Shown here: positions 21,565-35,482 of the stretch, piece by piece
Numbering within the stretch: position 1 is the stretch's first letter
Layout of the letters: each line of letters starts with the position of its first letter
Origin: Wurfbainia villosa
Taxonomy: Eukaryota; Streptophyta; Magnoliopsida; Zingiberales; Zingiberaceae
Reading direction: 5' to 3'
NCBI GenBank assembly: GCA_025175895.1
Contig: CM046004.1
Coordinates: 4,278,001 to 4,342,000 of the forward strand
DNA length: 64,000 bases
The notes under the pieces: model-generated
What the model saw: the letters and a program-made list of their open reading frames with translations, nothing else
What the model was told of the DNA's origin: nothing
Databases searched by the model: none
Made by a program: the position numbers and the translations under genes

Positions 21565-24500
21565 TGTCACGCCCCGAGAGTATGTCGTGCCGAAAAGCAA
21601 ACGGACGACATCTTCCCTGTACGTGGCAACATATCGGGTTAATACAAGGCCCGTAGGCTCACAACAACAATATGATATACACAGATATCAACATATCAAA
21701 CACAGCAAACACAGCGGAAATAATACAAAAAGATCAACAAGATATAAAGACCAACTGTGCACTCCGGAGTGACTTGACACGACAAGAATCATAACAGAAA
21801 TCGAATCAAAGACCAAATACATACAATACGTCCGTATATCACAAATACGGAAACAATACAGGGAAAAACCCAAACCAACAATCCGTAAGGATACAACAAC
21901 ACGGAAAACATATCCATTCGTCCGGTGTGAGATGGGATCAGCTGGCGGAGCTCCGAACGTCCAAGGAATCTTCTACCTGTTATCTAGGCGACAGGAAGCC
22001 CAGGGTCCCGGGGTGGTGAGTATAAACTCAGGGGCAATATATAGAAAGTGCATGAACAACATATAAGGATAGATCTACAAGTATACATGTGAAGATCTAC
22101 AGGTATACAACATGAGTGCAATAGACATACAGTCATATCCAAATCTAATAACAAGTAACTACAGTAAAGTCATACTCAATGTATATATATACTAAATCGA
22201 TCAATCAACATAAAGTAATGTACTCAACGCACTGACGTCAACACCATAAGCTATATCATCCTGACAGATATACAATAACATAACACATATAATGTACTAG
22301 GTCAATCCCATACCTGACCAATACTCCAATATATGAACAGTATATGATCACCTGTAATAACAACCCGGTCCGTACCACACAATGACATAATGCTAATCAA
22401 ATGCATATAACAGTCTGAATCAATGCATGTATCATTCTCAACACATAGCAGTAAATAAAATGCAAATGACATGTATCATGATGAACAAGCATGTGCAACA
22501 ATCATAGCTCAATCAAATGCAGCATCTCACAGACATATGTAAAACATATATCAAATACATGCATACATATATATCAGCAATGCATATGCATGGTCATGCC
22601 TGTGCACCCCACTCGCTACCACGACCCCAGTGTGGCCTAGGTGGCAGGACATGACAACTATCCCGACTCCAGCCGCCACCAATCTCGAGTGACCGAGTTG
22701 GATAGTATGAAACAATAGCTAGCCCGCCATAGAGCTATATGCTACCCACACGGGGGTCCCTGCTGCTAGCTGCTCCGTCCCTACCCATGAGTAGACGAGC
22801 ACCCCACCCAGGACAATTGCACATCACACGACCACTGTCTATAGTGGGTGAGTGCGCTAACTACCACTCCGCACAGTGGCCAAGTGCGCATCTCCAGCTA
22901 CCACCATTCATAGTGGCCGAGAACGGCACACACAACAATGCTCTGCCCTCAACCCTGCAACCACTACCCCGAGTGGTGGGAGGTAGGATGACGACTGCCT
23001 CAACCACAAGGCGACTCCAACAAGATGCATGAAATGTAATGATGCATAGCTCACACACAAAATCCTCGCAACACTCCTAACTCACGGGAGACTTAGTCAA
23101 CCAAAAGTCAACCATGCAAGGACGATAACCAGTAATCACAACCTATTTACCTATGTACAGATAAATAGATCCGTCAAACTAACACACTGATATGTATACG
23201 ATACAACAACCGACCTCATAATTTGGACTCATCACCTAACCTAGTGATGCAACCCAATAACCCAATCTGAGGTCATAAAAATAACTCTAACCACATGTAC
23301 TTACTAAACATCTATCAGCTAACACATAATAGAGTTTTATAGTTCCTACCCGAGCTAGATAATCAATGAAGTACTAGAGTATATATCTCAAAGGTCAAGG
23401 CAGTACAAGCATACGATTAAATAAGAGTGGATTTAAGGTAAATAGGTATAAACATAAATCCAAGATCATGCACTGGAATTGATCAAAACTATCAGATCAG
23501 GTAGATATTACCCACCTGATATGTAATCCGTGCTATACATCTCCACGTCCATGTATCTATCACAATCAACGTCCTTGCGTTTTTGAATTTGATCCACAAG
23601 GCAATCTCTGCTTCCACATAATCGCGTGTCAATTCCCATAACTGAGCTCACATCTCATCAATACACCAATTCGCAATACCTTATTGTCAATACCTGCAAC
23701 CGTAGCTAAGCTTCAATCACAAAGAAATTGTGTTCCTCGCTTCCATCACACTAATAGAGCCGAGCTCTCAACCTCACAATCCATTAGCACAACAAAACCA
23801 ATAGGGCAGCCAACCAATGCTTCCACTCTCGATGCAATGCAGATGGATGAAACTCGGCCAAATCTTCATCGACAGCCACCTTCCCTGTTCACCGGAGTAA
23901 TCCCAACTCCAAACACTGATCAAACCACAATCCATCGGCAAAATCAGCAATTAACATTGAAACTAAAAGAGGGTATCAAGGCTTACCGAACCAAATCACT
24001 ACCGGCAGCCATCCCCTTCATCGTCCCCTGTTCACCGACGAGAAATCTGAGCTCAACACACAACCGATACCACAAATTGACACTAAATCGGTGAATCCAC
24101 AACAAAATCTAAAGGAATCAGCGATTGAAACCTACTACAATCCAAACAACATCTAGATCAACTTACCTTGCACAAGGAGATTCGGTGACGGCAGAAATCG
24201 CAGAATCCTAGCTCATAATCGGCGCCCCGATCGCATCGCCGCCGACTCCCAGCTCCCAGCGGAGTCCCTCACCTGTCGGAGCTCGACCGGAGTCCTTCCC
24301 TCTAGCTGGATCTACCCGCCGAACGACGGCGGCGAGATGCGGAGGAGATAGACGAAGGAGCAGATCGAAAGCAGAGAGAGCTCGGCGTTTCTCCCACCGG
24401 CCGGATCTTCCACCGTCGGCGGCAGCGGCTCGCGGAGGGAGAAGGACGCGATTGATGGCCTTCCGCTCCAGGTGATCCCCGACGGTGAAGTGGCGGCAAT

Positions 24501-24861
24501 GAGTGACCCGACGAACTGGCTCCAGCGGCGACGGAAACTGTCGAAATCGCGAATGAAGGAAATGGGAAAACTTGTTCGTTCGGCAGCTTTTCAATGTCGT
24601 TCGACCAATCCGATTAACCCAGTCCAATCCAAACCCAATCTAGTTGGGTTTAGCTCAGCTGGTTGGGCCATTTAATCTAAGACAAATCAAGCCCGATTTC
24701 AGCCCAAGCCCAATACTAGCCCAGGCCCAATTCCAGCCCAAGCCCCATACCAGCCCAATTCCACTTATTGAGCCCAATTTAATTAATCTACCCAATTAGT
24801 CTACTAATTAAATCCAATTAATTAAAGGGTTAATTAATTTTATTTTTTTTCGTATTTTACA
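21565..24861 (-). repeat. 3' LTR of nested element 2
   Basis: 3,297 bp, plus-strand start TGTCACGCCCCGAGAG and end CGTATTTTACA. It aligns nearly base for base with 28642-31931, except for clustered small indels at about 22590-23000. GC-rich frames near 24208-24627 belong to the LTR and are not genes. The transcription start should lie on the minus strand towards 24400-24800. Confidence 0.9.
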
Positions 24862-27800
24862 TTCTCCCCCACTTATAAAAATTTGGTCCCCAAATTTCCA
24901 ACTCATGTACAAGTACGAAATGTTACAATAACCATCTCAAGTATCCGGAGCGAAGTCACACCTCAAGTGACTAAGTGGTGTGCTGAGCTCGAGTATTACA
25001 TTCTAGCTCTTATATACACTCTCAACCGACCTATTAAAAGGTAATAATTATACCAAAGTGGAGCTCTATACTCGTAACCGATGGGAGACTTTGCCAGAAT
25101 CGTAAGGTGAATCGTGAATCACTATCAGAAATGATACCCAAGGATACTCCATGAATATAATTCCATCAAACGATCCAACGGAGTCCATCTTACGGCTCGG
25201 AAGAAAATGAGCAAACCTAGCTAATCGATCATCGATTACCCAAATCCTATCAAGTCCTTTCCGAATTCTAGATAATCTCCCAACACAATCTAACGTACTA
25301 GGCTCCCGCTTCCATCACGGTACATAACCCTACCGATCACAATATTCCACCTTTGCTTGTTGGCATACCCAACATCAAACTACGAAATCAACCGTGTTCT
25401 ACCTGACGTTCCACCATAAAGGACGTCTCAAACTCGCTATTTTCGGATATACTCCGAATAAATCATCACTCTCGAATGAAGAGTCTCCTGAACCAACTCT
25501 TCCTAAATCGAATGCAACTCTGGGAACCACTATTCTTCCCGAGGCGGAATTATTCTCACAAGAGAAATTAATTTAATGTCCAAAATTCACTCTGTCACAC
25601 AGAACTGAAAGTAACTGGAAGACTATAATGACTAATCTCGCTAGTTTCTCAACTAGCATATACATAATATACGTCTCATTCAACTGCATCGGGATCGCTC
25701 CTAATCCTTGAAATGATGCATCTACGTACAATACCCTTCCATCCATATCGGACGGATTAACTAACACTGACACAAAAGTCAGCCACCGTCTAGGCCTTGA
25801 AACCTAGCTTCACAAACTTCCGACCAGGTGATTGCCATCACCTTCTTGGTCCAACAAGTCGACGGTATAGTATCGCTAGAACATCCTATCCTTATCTCTG
25901 GTAAACACCAAATCAATCTAGGGAAACCACAACTTCCCTCAAGATTGGGAATATATCCATAAATATATCATCCACAGATATGATGACAATCGATCTCAAA
26001 TACTCCAAGAGTACTTGATTCCTCAAATCCATAAACGACTAAATCGTCGATAAGTCTAACAACATTATCAATCAGCTCTATACACATGCATCTTTTTACT
26101 CTATGCTAATGATAGCTCAATCATCACACCGACAATGATAATTGTATGACACTAAGTCACTATAATATCAAACCTCCAGTCGTAGACCAACCCTAGGATA
26201 TACACAGGTATCATTTAGCTAATCTAAACAAATCATCTATCCACAACGAAGGATATTCATTCACAACAACTACTGCATTCCATCATCGATAATCGATGCA
26301 TAACTCAAGGTCTGACTCTCTTCTAACAAAGAGTTACAAGTCTTCTCAAGAAGAAACACGGAGGCAGATAAATCTCCCATAGTGTTTAGCAACACTGATA
26401 CCCATAAAATCATCTCCCGGTATGAGGTCCCCAATATCAGGACTATTCCCGAAATCACCTCAATCGCTTACTCTACTTGCCCATGCAGTGGCAAGCTCGA
26501 GAGTTTATCCAAAACTATATCCGAATACTCTCGAATTATACGTACATCCGAGAGTCCTAGTATACCAACGCTCCAACAATCTAACTATCCATAAGGATAT
26601 GTCTATAGTAGAGGTATGTCTAGCAAAGGCTAAGGGTATCCCTTGACTTTGATTGTTGATCAACATCTCAACTGACGGTAGAGAAAATCACCAACCCACA
26701 AGTCGATAGGAACCCTTCGAACCCTATCCAAGAATGTTCTAGACAAAGATACCTGTAAACTACCAGTATCCCTCGATATATCCGCAAATAGGATAACCTA
26801 AAGTAATACCCCGAAGGACCTATCCTTCGGTCTTCTATACTTCTTCTCGAATAACCATGTAAACTTGTCCAACATCTGTTCTGGATGGCTGAGCTCATGT
26901 AGATGCAAAAGACTATCATGGAGGAACTGAAATCAACTGCTGAAAATGGAGGTACAAACTGAAACAACTGCACCGAGATGATAACCATCAGTAATCGACA
27001 GAGAATATACATCCGATCGTAACATATCAAGAATCACAACATCGTGAGCACGCTCCAACTCGCAAAGGTACATTGAATCAAGAATACCGCATAGATATGA
27101 CCATCGTCATATACTCTCTCTCCTCGGAACAAATCATAACTACGCTCGAAGGTAACAGCTTGTTGTCGCCCGAAGGTAATGCTTGTCGTCGACGCTCGAA
27201 GTCTTCGAGATGTCTTCTACCGATATCACTTCTTCCGGATGAAAGTATCAAAGAACTCCAACTATATATGGGGTAGTAGATCGCGATGTGATAACCTAAT
27301 CTTCAGAATAATCTCGCCGAGGTTGTGGATCGTCCGCTCGAAAGCATCATCCATGGTCTTCAACTGAGTCTTCAAAATACATACTCTCCTCGTAGATACC
27401 GACTGCTTATAGTAGAAACAGATACAATGGTCCATCGGATAATCTTACTCTGTGTCTCGTCAGACCCGTTATCACACATAATCTCCTTTCGGAGTCTTTC
27501 CTTTGAGTTCGCTGATAAACATGAGAAGCTGCTGACAATCTACAATCGCTCTTCTATGATCGAAAAACTCTCCAATAGTCGCTCGTGACTCATGACTTTA
27601 ATCTTGCCCCTTTTTATCCAACATTCTGAGACTTCTAATTCCAATAATTTGACTTGCAATATATGCTTATCAAATCTCCAACTCTTAAAACACTTGCTAC
27701 GGAGTCATTTCTATACATATGACTCGGTCTATGCACTTCCGGTAGGATCTGGTAGGAGATCCAAACATCCTGATCAAGATGTCCACCGATAACCCGTGGG

Positions 27801-28620
27801 CGGCCAAAACCAACCCAATCACATTCTTGGGCTATTAAATGGGCGTAACCCTTGCAAGTCTAATGACTCTGCATGGTACTTTCATCACCAAACGATCACT
27901 CGACCTAAAGCCCAAGAATTCCTTGACAATGAGTCAAAGAAAATGATGTGGGAAAATACTATCTCACAACATCACCAATCTGACCAAGTGATACATTATT
28001 TCCCGTAGGTTACTTCCCATTTCTTCTACCAACTACCGGCTAGATCCGGATAATGGTATTCCACTAACACTACTATCTTCGTATAACCCAAGTCAAGTAC
28101 TCCAAAAGTACTCCCAATGTTATACAACCTAGAACAATCAGTCCGAGGATCAAAATCCCCATGAATATCATCCACAAATTTTCTACTATCTGCATCCGCA
28201 ATAGTATACTCGCTTGTCCATTACCCCATGGGTAATGATCTGACTAACATAATTAGTGGAAATCTTAAGACTGAAATCCTTGATCTCCACAAGAGATGTG
28301 ACTACCTAATCTCTGCTTTCCGACTCTAAGGTAATTACCTTTCGATGGCAGTACATGTCTAATAACCTCAACATATCGCTCCGTGGTCAACTCAAACCAC
28401 TCGCATTAATATTGATTAACATACTACAAGTCATGCACTGTTATAAGCAACTAAATGCATAGCCAACAGAAGGATATGTAATAACAATTAACATACCTTA
28501 ATCCTTGTAGCTCGGAGATGTCCGCAACAGTCAGATCCCAGAACTCACAAAACCAAGACCGAGTAAAGCAAAACTCGATGTCTGAACGAAATAAAATCCG
28601 AAAATGGACTTCGCAACCTA
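24862..28620 (-). pseudogene. Decayed pol region of nested element 2
   Basis: No long reading frame survives, but minus-strand fragments match a chromovirus pol. Examples are WVIDDRLARFAHFLPSRKMDS (integrase core) at about 25165-25255 and DASFQGLGAI near 25690-25740 (RNase H start). The same order is seen in nested element 1 (36167-37100), and nucleotide similarity between the two internal regions is visible, for example the ATCGATAATCGATGCATAA region at 26286 and 37501. The remaining frames are short and I do not assign them. Confidence 0.6.
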
Positions 28621-28622
28621 GG

Positions 28623-28634
28623 GCTCTGATACTA
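28623..28634 (-). other. Primer-binding site of nested element 2
   Basis: On the minus strand the sequence TTAGTATCAGAGC lies a few bases inside the 5' LTR. It matches the plant initiator-methionine tRNA 3' end pattern TGGTATCAGAGC with small changes. Confidence 0.75.
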
Positions 28635-28641
28635 ATAAAAT

Positions 28642-31600
28642 TGTCACACCCCGAGAGTATGTCGTGCCGAAAAGCAAACGGACGGCATCTCCCCTGTACG
28701 TGGCAACATATCGGGTTAATACAAGGCCCGTAGGCCCACAACAACAATATGATATACACAGATATCAACATATCAAACACAGCAAACACAGCGGAAACAA
28801 TACAAATAGATCAACAAGATACAAAGACCAACTGTGCACTCCGGAGTGACTTGACACGACAAGAATCATAACAGAAATCGAATCAAAGACCAAATACATA
28901 CAATACGTCCGTATATCACAAATACGGAAACAATACAGGGAAAAACCCAAACCAACAATCAGTAAGGATACAACAACACGAAAAACATATCCATTCGTCG
29001 GGTGTGAGATGAGATCAGCTGGCGGAGCTCCGAACATCCAAGGAATCTTCTACTCACATTAGGCGACGAAGCCCGAGGTCCGGTGGTGAGTATAAACTCG
29101 GGGTAATATATAGAAAGTGCATGAACAACATATAAGGATAGATCTACAAGTATACATGTGAAGATCTACGGTATACAAAGATGAGTCCAATAGACATACA
29201 GTCATATCCAAATCTAATAACAAGTAACTACAGTAAAGTCATACTCAATGTATATACTAAACTGATCAACTGAACATAAAGTAATGTACCAACGCACCTG
29301 ACGGTCTGCAACACCATAAGCTATATCATCCTGACAGATATACAATAACATAACCCATATAATGTACTAGGTCAATCCCATACCTGACCAATACTTCAAT
29401 ATATGAACAATATATGATCACCTGTAATAACAACCCGGTCCATACCACACAATGACATAATGCTAATCAAATGCATATAACAGTCTGAATCAACGCATGT
29501 ATCATGCTCAACACATAACAGTAAATAAAATGCAAATGACATGTATCATGATGAACAAGCATGTGCAACAATCATAGCTCAATCAAATGCAGCATCTCAT
29601 AGACATATGTAAAACATATATCAAATACATGCATACATATATATCAGCAATGCATATGCATGGTCATGCTCACAAGACTCCCACTCGCTACCACGACCCT
29701 GTGGCACTAGGTGGCGTGGACATGACAACTATCCCGACTCATGCCACCACTCTCGAGTGACCGAAAGTTGGGTAGTATGAAACAATAGCTAGCCCGCCAT
29801 GAGCTATATGCTACCCACACGGTCCTCGCTACGCTAGCTCCGTCCCTACCCTGAGTAGACGAGCACCCCACCCAGACAATCAGACATCACACGACTCACG
29901 CCTATAGTGGGTGAGTGCACTAACTACCACTCCGCACAGTGGCCAAGTGCGCATCTCCAGCTACCACCATCCATAGTGGCCGAGAATGACACACACAACA
30001 ATGCTCTGCCCTCAACCCTACAACTACTACCCCGAGTGGCGTCGGGAGGTGATGACGACTCGTCTCAACCACAAGGCAGCACTAAACAAGCATGCATGAA
30101 ATGTAATGATGCATAGCTCACACACAAATCCTCGCAACACTCCCTAACTCACGGGGAGACTTAGTCAACCAAAAGTCAACCATGCAAGGACGACAAATCC
30201 GTAATCACAACCTATTTACCTATGTACAGATAAATAGATCCGTCAAACTAACACACTGATATGTATACGATACAACGATCGACCTCATAATTTGGACTCA
30301 TCACCTAACCTAGTGATGCAACCCAGTAACCCAATCTGAGGTCATAAAAATAACTCTAACCACATGTACTTACTAAACATCTATCAGCTAACACATAATA
30401 GAGTTTTATAGTTCCTACCCGAGCTAGATAATCAATGAAGTACCAGAGTATATATCTCAAAGGTCAAGGCAGTACAAGCATACGATTAAATAAGAGTGGA
30501 TTTAAGGTAAACAGGTATAAACATAAATCCAAGATCATGCACTAGAATTGATCAAAACTACCGGACCAGGTAGATATTACCCACCTGATATGTAATCCGT
30601 GCTATACATCTCCACGTCCATGTATCTATCATAATCAACGTCCTTGCGTTTTTGAATTTGATCCACAAAGCAATCTCTGCTTCCACATAATCGCGTGTCA
30701 ATTCCCATAATTGATCTCACATCTCATCAATACACCAATTCGCAATACCTTATTGTCAATACCTCCAACCGTAGCTAAGCTTCAATCACAGCAAATTCAG
30801 GTTCCCTGCTCCACTGCCGACTCAATAGAGCCGAGCTCTCAACCTCACAATCCATTAGCACAACAAAACCAATAGGGCAGCCAACCAATGCTTCCACTCT
30901 CGATGCAATGCAGATGGATGAAACTCGGCCAAATCTTCACCGACAGCCACCTTCCCTGTTCACCGGAGTAATCCCAACTCCAAACATTGATCAAACCACA
31001 ATCCATTGGCAAAATCAGCAATTAACATTGAAACTAAAAGAGGGTATCAATGCTTACCGAACCAAATCACTACCGGCAGCCATCCCCTTCATCGTCCCCT
31101 GTTCACCGACGAGAAATCTGAGCTCAACACACAGCCGATACCACAAATTGACACTAAATCGGTGAATCCACAACAAAATCTAAAGGAATCAGCGATTGAA
31201 ACCTACTACAATCCAAACAACATCTAGATCAACTTACCTTGCACAAGGAGATTCGGTGACGACAGAAATCGCAGAATCCTAGCTCATAATCGGCGCCCCG
31301 ATCGCATCGCCGCCGACTCCCAACTCCCAGCGGAGTCCCTCACCTGTCGGAGCTCGACCGGAGTCCTTCCCTCTAGCTGGATCTACCCGCCGAACGACGG
31401 TGGCGAGATGCGGAGGAGATAGACGAAGGAGCAGATCGAAAGCAGAGAGAGCTCGTCGTTTCTCCCACCGGTCGGATCTTCCACCGTCGGCGGCAGCGGC
31501 TCACGGAGGGAGAAGGACGCGATTGATGGCCTTCCGCTCCAGGTGATCCTCGACGGTGAAGTGGCGGCAATGAGTGACCCGACGAACTGGCTCCAGCGGC

Positions 31601-31931
31601 GACGGAAACTGTCGAAATCGCGAATGAAGGAAATGGGAAAACTTGTTCGTTCGACAGCTTTTCAATGCCGTTCGACCAATCCGATTAACCCAGTCCAATC
31701 CAAACCCAATCTAGTTGGGTTTAGCTCAGCTGGTTGGGCCATTTAATCTAAGACAAATCAAACCCAATTTCAGCCCAAGCCCAATACTAGCCCAGGCCCA
31801 ATTCCAGCCCAAGCCCCATACCAGCCCAATTCCACTCATTGAGCCCAATTTAATTAATCAACCCAATTAGTCTACTTATTAAATCCAATTAATTAAAGGG
31901 TTAATTAAATTTTTTTTTTTCGTATTTTACA
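28642..31931 (-). repeat. 5' LTR of nested element 2
   Basis: 3,290 bp, the upstream LTR in element orientation. The plus-strand start is TGTCACACCCCGAGAG, with one base different from the partner in that motif. It is followed directly by outer-element protease sequence at 31932. Small indels against the partner cluster at 29660-30090. Confidence 0.9.
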
Positions 31932-32243
31932 TAAACCGGTATTCATTGGCTGGAGCCATATGGTCTCAAGCTGCATACGGTCAAAAGTATCTTTAAACAA
32001 TATGTTAACTGAACTACCTGTGTCTATGAAGATCCGAGCCACATCATAATTGGCGACAGTAGCCTTTATCACCAGGGCATCGTCGTGAGGAGTAACCACC
32101 CCTTGCAAATCTTCTGAGGCGAACTTGATTGCTGGCTTATCCGTAAGGATCTGGCTAGTGCTTACTTGCATGTTCTCTAGTCGTCGACCGTGAGTCTTTC
32201 TGGCTCGATTTGAGTCCCCATCAGTAGCTCCTCCAGTGATCAT
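31932..32243 (-). pseudogene. Tat aspartic protease, N-terminal part
   Basis: The minus-strand frame includes MITGGATDGDSNRARK, conserved just ahead of the Tat protease, then VKATVANYDVAR-type sequence and the catalytic motif IFIDTGSSVNIL (DTGS intact). The frame runs into the nested element's LTR at 31931, and the continuation lies at 21564 and below. In the intact element it would cleave the Gag-Pol polyprotein. Confidence 0.85.
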
Positions 32244-33107
32244 GTTGATCGTTCCCTGATGCGGAGTGTTGAGTGCTTAAGGTGAGTGAGGGGGAGAGAG
32301 GACCCCTCCTGGAGTGTCCTCCTGAGACCTTCGCGGGGCTTGGGCCGGCCTTTGCTGTTCGGGAGTCGGTCGAGGGGCTCTTCTGGTCGGATTTCGACGG
32401 ACAGGATCCCGTGGTTCTGGTCTCCTGTCGCGAGAGGCATTGCACTGTTGTTCCCTTATTACTTGCCTGATTTCGTTGGCTAATATGCGGCACTCCCGAG
32501 TTGAATGACCGTATATCTGATGGAAAGCGCAGAAAGGACCTCGTTGTTCGGGTGGTATCACTACGGCCGATAGTTCTCGGACAGCATGAATGACCCTATC
32601 CTTTTCAAGCCATGGAGGATAAACAGGGGGAGCCCTTGATGGTCGAAGATGTGGTGGGACTTTCTGTATGACTTTTTGGCATTTGGGCCGGTCAGATTGT
32701 TGTTGTCCATCGGCTGTCTTCTCGGCTTCCTCTAAATTGATATATGCTTCAGCTCTAGCCAGCAAAGCCTCGAAGTGGAGGGGAGGCCTTTTCATTAATG
32801 ATTTGGAGAAATCCCCTCATACGAGACCGTGAGAGAAAGCGTCTACCACAGTTTTTGGCGAAGCATCCGGGACGTCAACAGCTACCCGGTTGAAACGATG
32901 CAAATAGTCCCTTAAGGATTCCCCCCTTTCTTGTTTCAGGGTCATGAGGTACTGGGCTGTCCGCCGATATCTTTTGCTACTAGCGAATCGCTGTAGGAAT
33001 AGTAAGGATAACTCCTGGAAAGAATGGATGGACCCGGCCGGCAGTCGGTCGAACCATCTTTGCGCGGGGCCAATTAGATTAAGAGAGAAAACTTTACATT
33101 TGGCTCC
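32244..33107 (-). pseudogene. Tat gag, capsid and nucleocapsid part
   Basis: The retrotransposon gag core is readable in the minus frame ending at 32817: KVFSLNLIGPAQRWFDRLP, IHSFQELSLLFLQRFASSKR and LMTLKQERGESLRDYLHRFN. A TGA at 32817-32819 (probably from CGA) interrupts it, and the same frame continues through MKRPPLHFEALLARAEAYI. A zinc-knuckle-like CAFHQIYGHSTREC follows, then a proline/arginine-rich tail. Another stop near 32277 separates it from the protease, which is in the same frame. The N-terminal part of this gene is at 42816-43296, on the far side of nested element 1. Confidence 0.85.
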
Positions 33108-33112
33108 GTCCG

Positions 33113-35470
33113 TGTCATGCCCCGAGGGAGTCTCCGCCAGACGAAAATCCGACAGCACCTCCCCTGTACGGGTGACAATACCAATTTTATACAAGGCCTA
33201 CACGGCCACTATACATCGGTCAACACGACCGGAATCCAATCAAACACACGCAGATAATAATAAGGCCTCAGGCCAATAAATCTAGGTAAACAAAAGTCTA
33301 CACTAACTAGACTTACCCCTTCTGCCATCTGGGCAGGAATACCCAACCAAACCAATCAAAATAAGATCCGACCAATGGTCCACAAGAACCCCAAAAATCC
33401 ACGAGTACATAAATCCATTTCCAAGCCTAAACATATATTCTATACAAAATTCAAACCAAAACTCAAACAACTAAGAAACTGTCACTACGAGGGGGGGGGA
33501 TATGGCAATTGGACTCTCCTGACAGCTTCATCCTGAAATAAAAAAAATAAAACCACGGGGTAAGTTCAAAGAACTTAGCGGATATTTGTCGATATAAATA
33601 GCAAGATATAGCTAACAATACTAATCATGTCAGTACAGTCTCATATATATGATAAGCAAGAAATAAATGCAAAAGGACTGTACTCACCTGAATCTCCTAC
33701 TCTGATATAGGAGCATGCGCCCTACTATAAGAGATAAAGTCATCACCATAAATGAATATGAATCCTGTATGCATGACAATCATATGCAACATCCAAGGCA
33801 TCAATACAATAATGCAGCATACACAATACAAATGCAATCCGTGCAAAAATGCATGTCGTGCATATGACATGGTCACCCCTGACGCCAGTCAGCCGCCTCA
33901 CACGCAATGGTGAAGCCGAGTGAGTAGGGCTATGACAATCCGCACTCGCCATCATCGCTCGAGTGGACCGAATGGATGTGGATCTTTGTCGAGTACACCT
34001 ATCCTCCCGCCTAAACATAGTGGGGAGCTAAGCTCTCATCTCTCTGTCATAGGCCGGAGGAGGGATCCTCGCCCGCTACCACGCGCCTCGGCTACCCATG
34101 AGCGGATCAATGAGCTCGACAGAGCAATCGACACACCCTCCCGATGTACCACTAACCCTAACCATGAGTGACAGCAGGTGTGCAGTTATGTAATCGGGTC
34201 AGCAGCTCAACAATAATGGAACCCGTCTACCAAAGATGCAATCATGCAAGATGGTGCATGACACTAAAGCATGTAATACCAACTAACATACGATCCGAAT
34301 AATATACACAATAAAAAGGTACATATACATGATCCAAGTAAACAGGAACGATAACTATAAACCGATCAAATGCATGTCAAATAGGCATAATAACATGCAA
34401 GGTAGATAAACATGAAAACTATTGCAAGCTATAACTATCTAGCATATCAACATGACTATATCAAAAGACAAGTCAAAATACCTACTGATAAAATATCCGC
34501 AAAGAACCAAATCGTCACGCATCGTGAACCCGCCTCGTGGATCAAACCTCGACTTCCCCCATTCGCTTTCGGTTTGTCGACAAGACCACCGCCTAACACC
34601 ACCGCCTCTATTCCTCCGCTCGTCACGAAAGAAGTCCACGCTTCAAACACGCATCAAGATCAACCAATAGCAATTTAACAAAATCAACAACCGAGAAATA
34701 CTGCGCTAGAAACACCTTCCCGACTACTTACCACCCCTAATCCTCTGTCGATCGGCCCCTCTCGATCGGCTTTCCTTTCCCTTGCCGAAATTAGAAGTTT
34801 CCCTTGGAAGTATTTCCTCGGTACGGGTCGATCTCGGCTGCGGAGGCTGGCCGGAGGATGGCCGGCGCTAGCAGAGAAGGGAGAGACTGACCAAATGTAA
34901 CGAACAACGGTGGCTCAGGCGATCAGCAGCAGAAAAGGGGCACCCACGACGATTGCCGATCGCAGCCGCGGTCTGGCCGCCGCGTCTGGGCTCGGGAGGT
35001 CGTGGCGCGCGAGGAGAAGCGAAAGCGATCGTAAGGTTCGGCGTCGGCGATCAAGGAAGGCGGCGGCGGCGGTGTACACCGAGGTCGGACAGCGGATGGA
35101 AGATCGACTCGTCGCAGAAAGAAACAATTTGCAGAGAGACTACGGCCCGGCTGCGATCGCGGCCGGAGATGCTGAGGACAATGCTTGGCGACGGCAAAGC
35201 TCGCACGAGAGGAATAAGGGGAAGGAGTTGCGGAAATAAAAGGGAATATAGAATTTTTAGGTTTTCTATCGTGTATTTAACCCCTTTAAATAGACCCCTC
35301 TAAAGCCTATTTATTTTATCCCCGTACAAGTCTCGTACGGAGTCCGTTTAAATCCAGAAAATTCCAGAAAAATTCCTAAAATTCCCTAAAAATTCCGAAA
35401 ATTTTTCAGGATTATTTCCTTAATTATTTGACCATTTAATTTACTATTTTACATTTTCCAGTATTTAACA
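33113..35470 (-). repeat. 3' LTR of nested element 1
   Basis: 2,358 bp, plus-strand ends TGTCATGCCCCGAGGG and GTATTTAACA. Long stretches are identical to 40456-42810, but small indels cluster at 33880-34200 and 34500-35240. The GC-rich frames at 34910-35303 are inside the LTR. Confidence 0.92.
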
Positions 35471-35482
35471 TTCTCCCCCACT

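Larger units (their letters stand above)
21565..31931 (-). mobile_element. Nested Tekay-like Ty3/gypsy element 2 (in the Tat protease region)
   Basis: 10,367 bp with two very similar long LTRs (21565-24861 and 28642-31931). The ends are TGT..ACA, and the flanks TAAAG (21560-21564) and TAAAC (31932-31936) form a target duplication with one change. The orientation is minus: a tRNA-iMet-type primer site lies next to the right LTR (28623-28634) and a polypurine tract AGTGGGGGAGAA next to the left LTR (24862-24873). These and the GGCGTGACA LTR terminus fit Tekay/Del chromoviruses. The internal region is only 3.8 kb and badly decayed, so it is defective or non-autonomous. Confidence 0.88.

Noticed and set aside
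24208..24675. GC-rich frames that could be a gene
   Set aside because: The same sequence recurs at 31290-31746, so it belongs to the LTRs of nested element 2.
34910..35303. Alanine/arginine-rich frames
   Set aside because: They are repeated at 42146-42620 within the LTR pair of nested element 1. Frames differ between copies because of indels.
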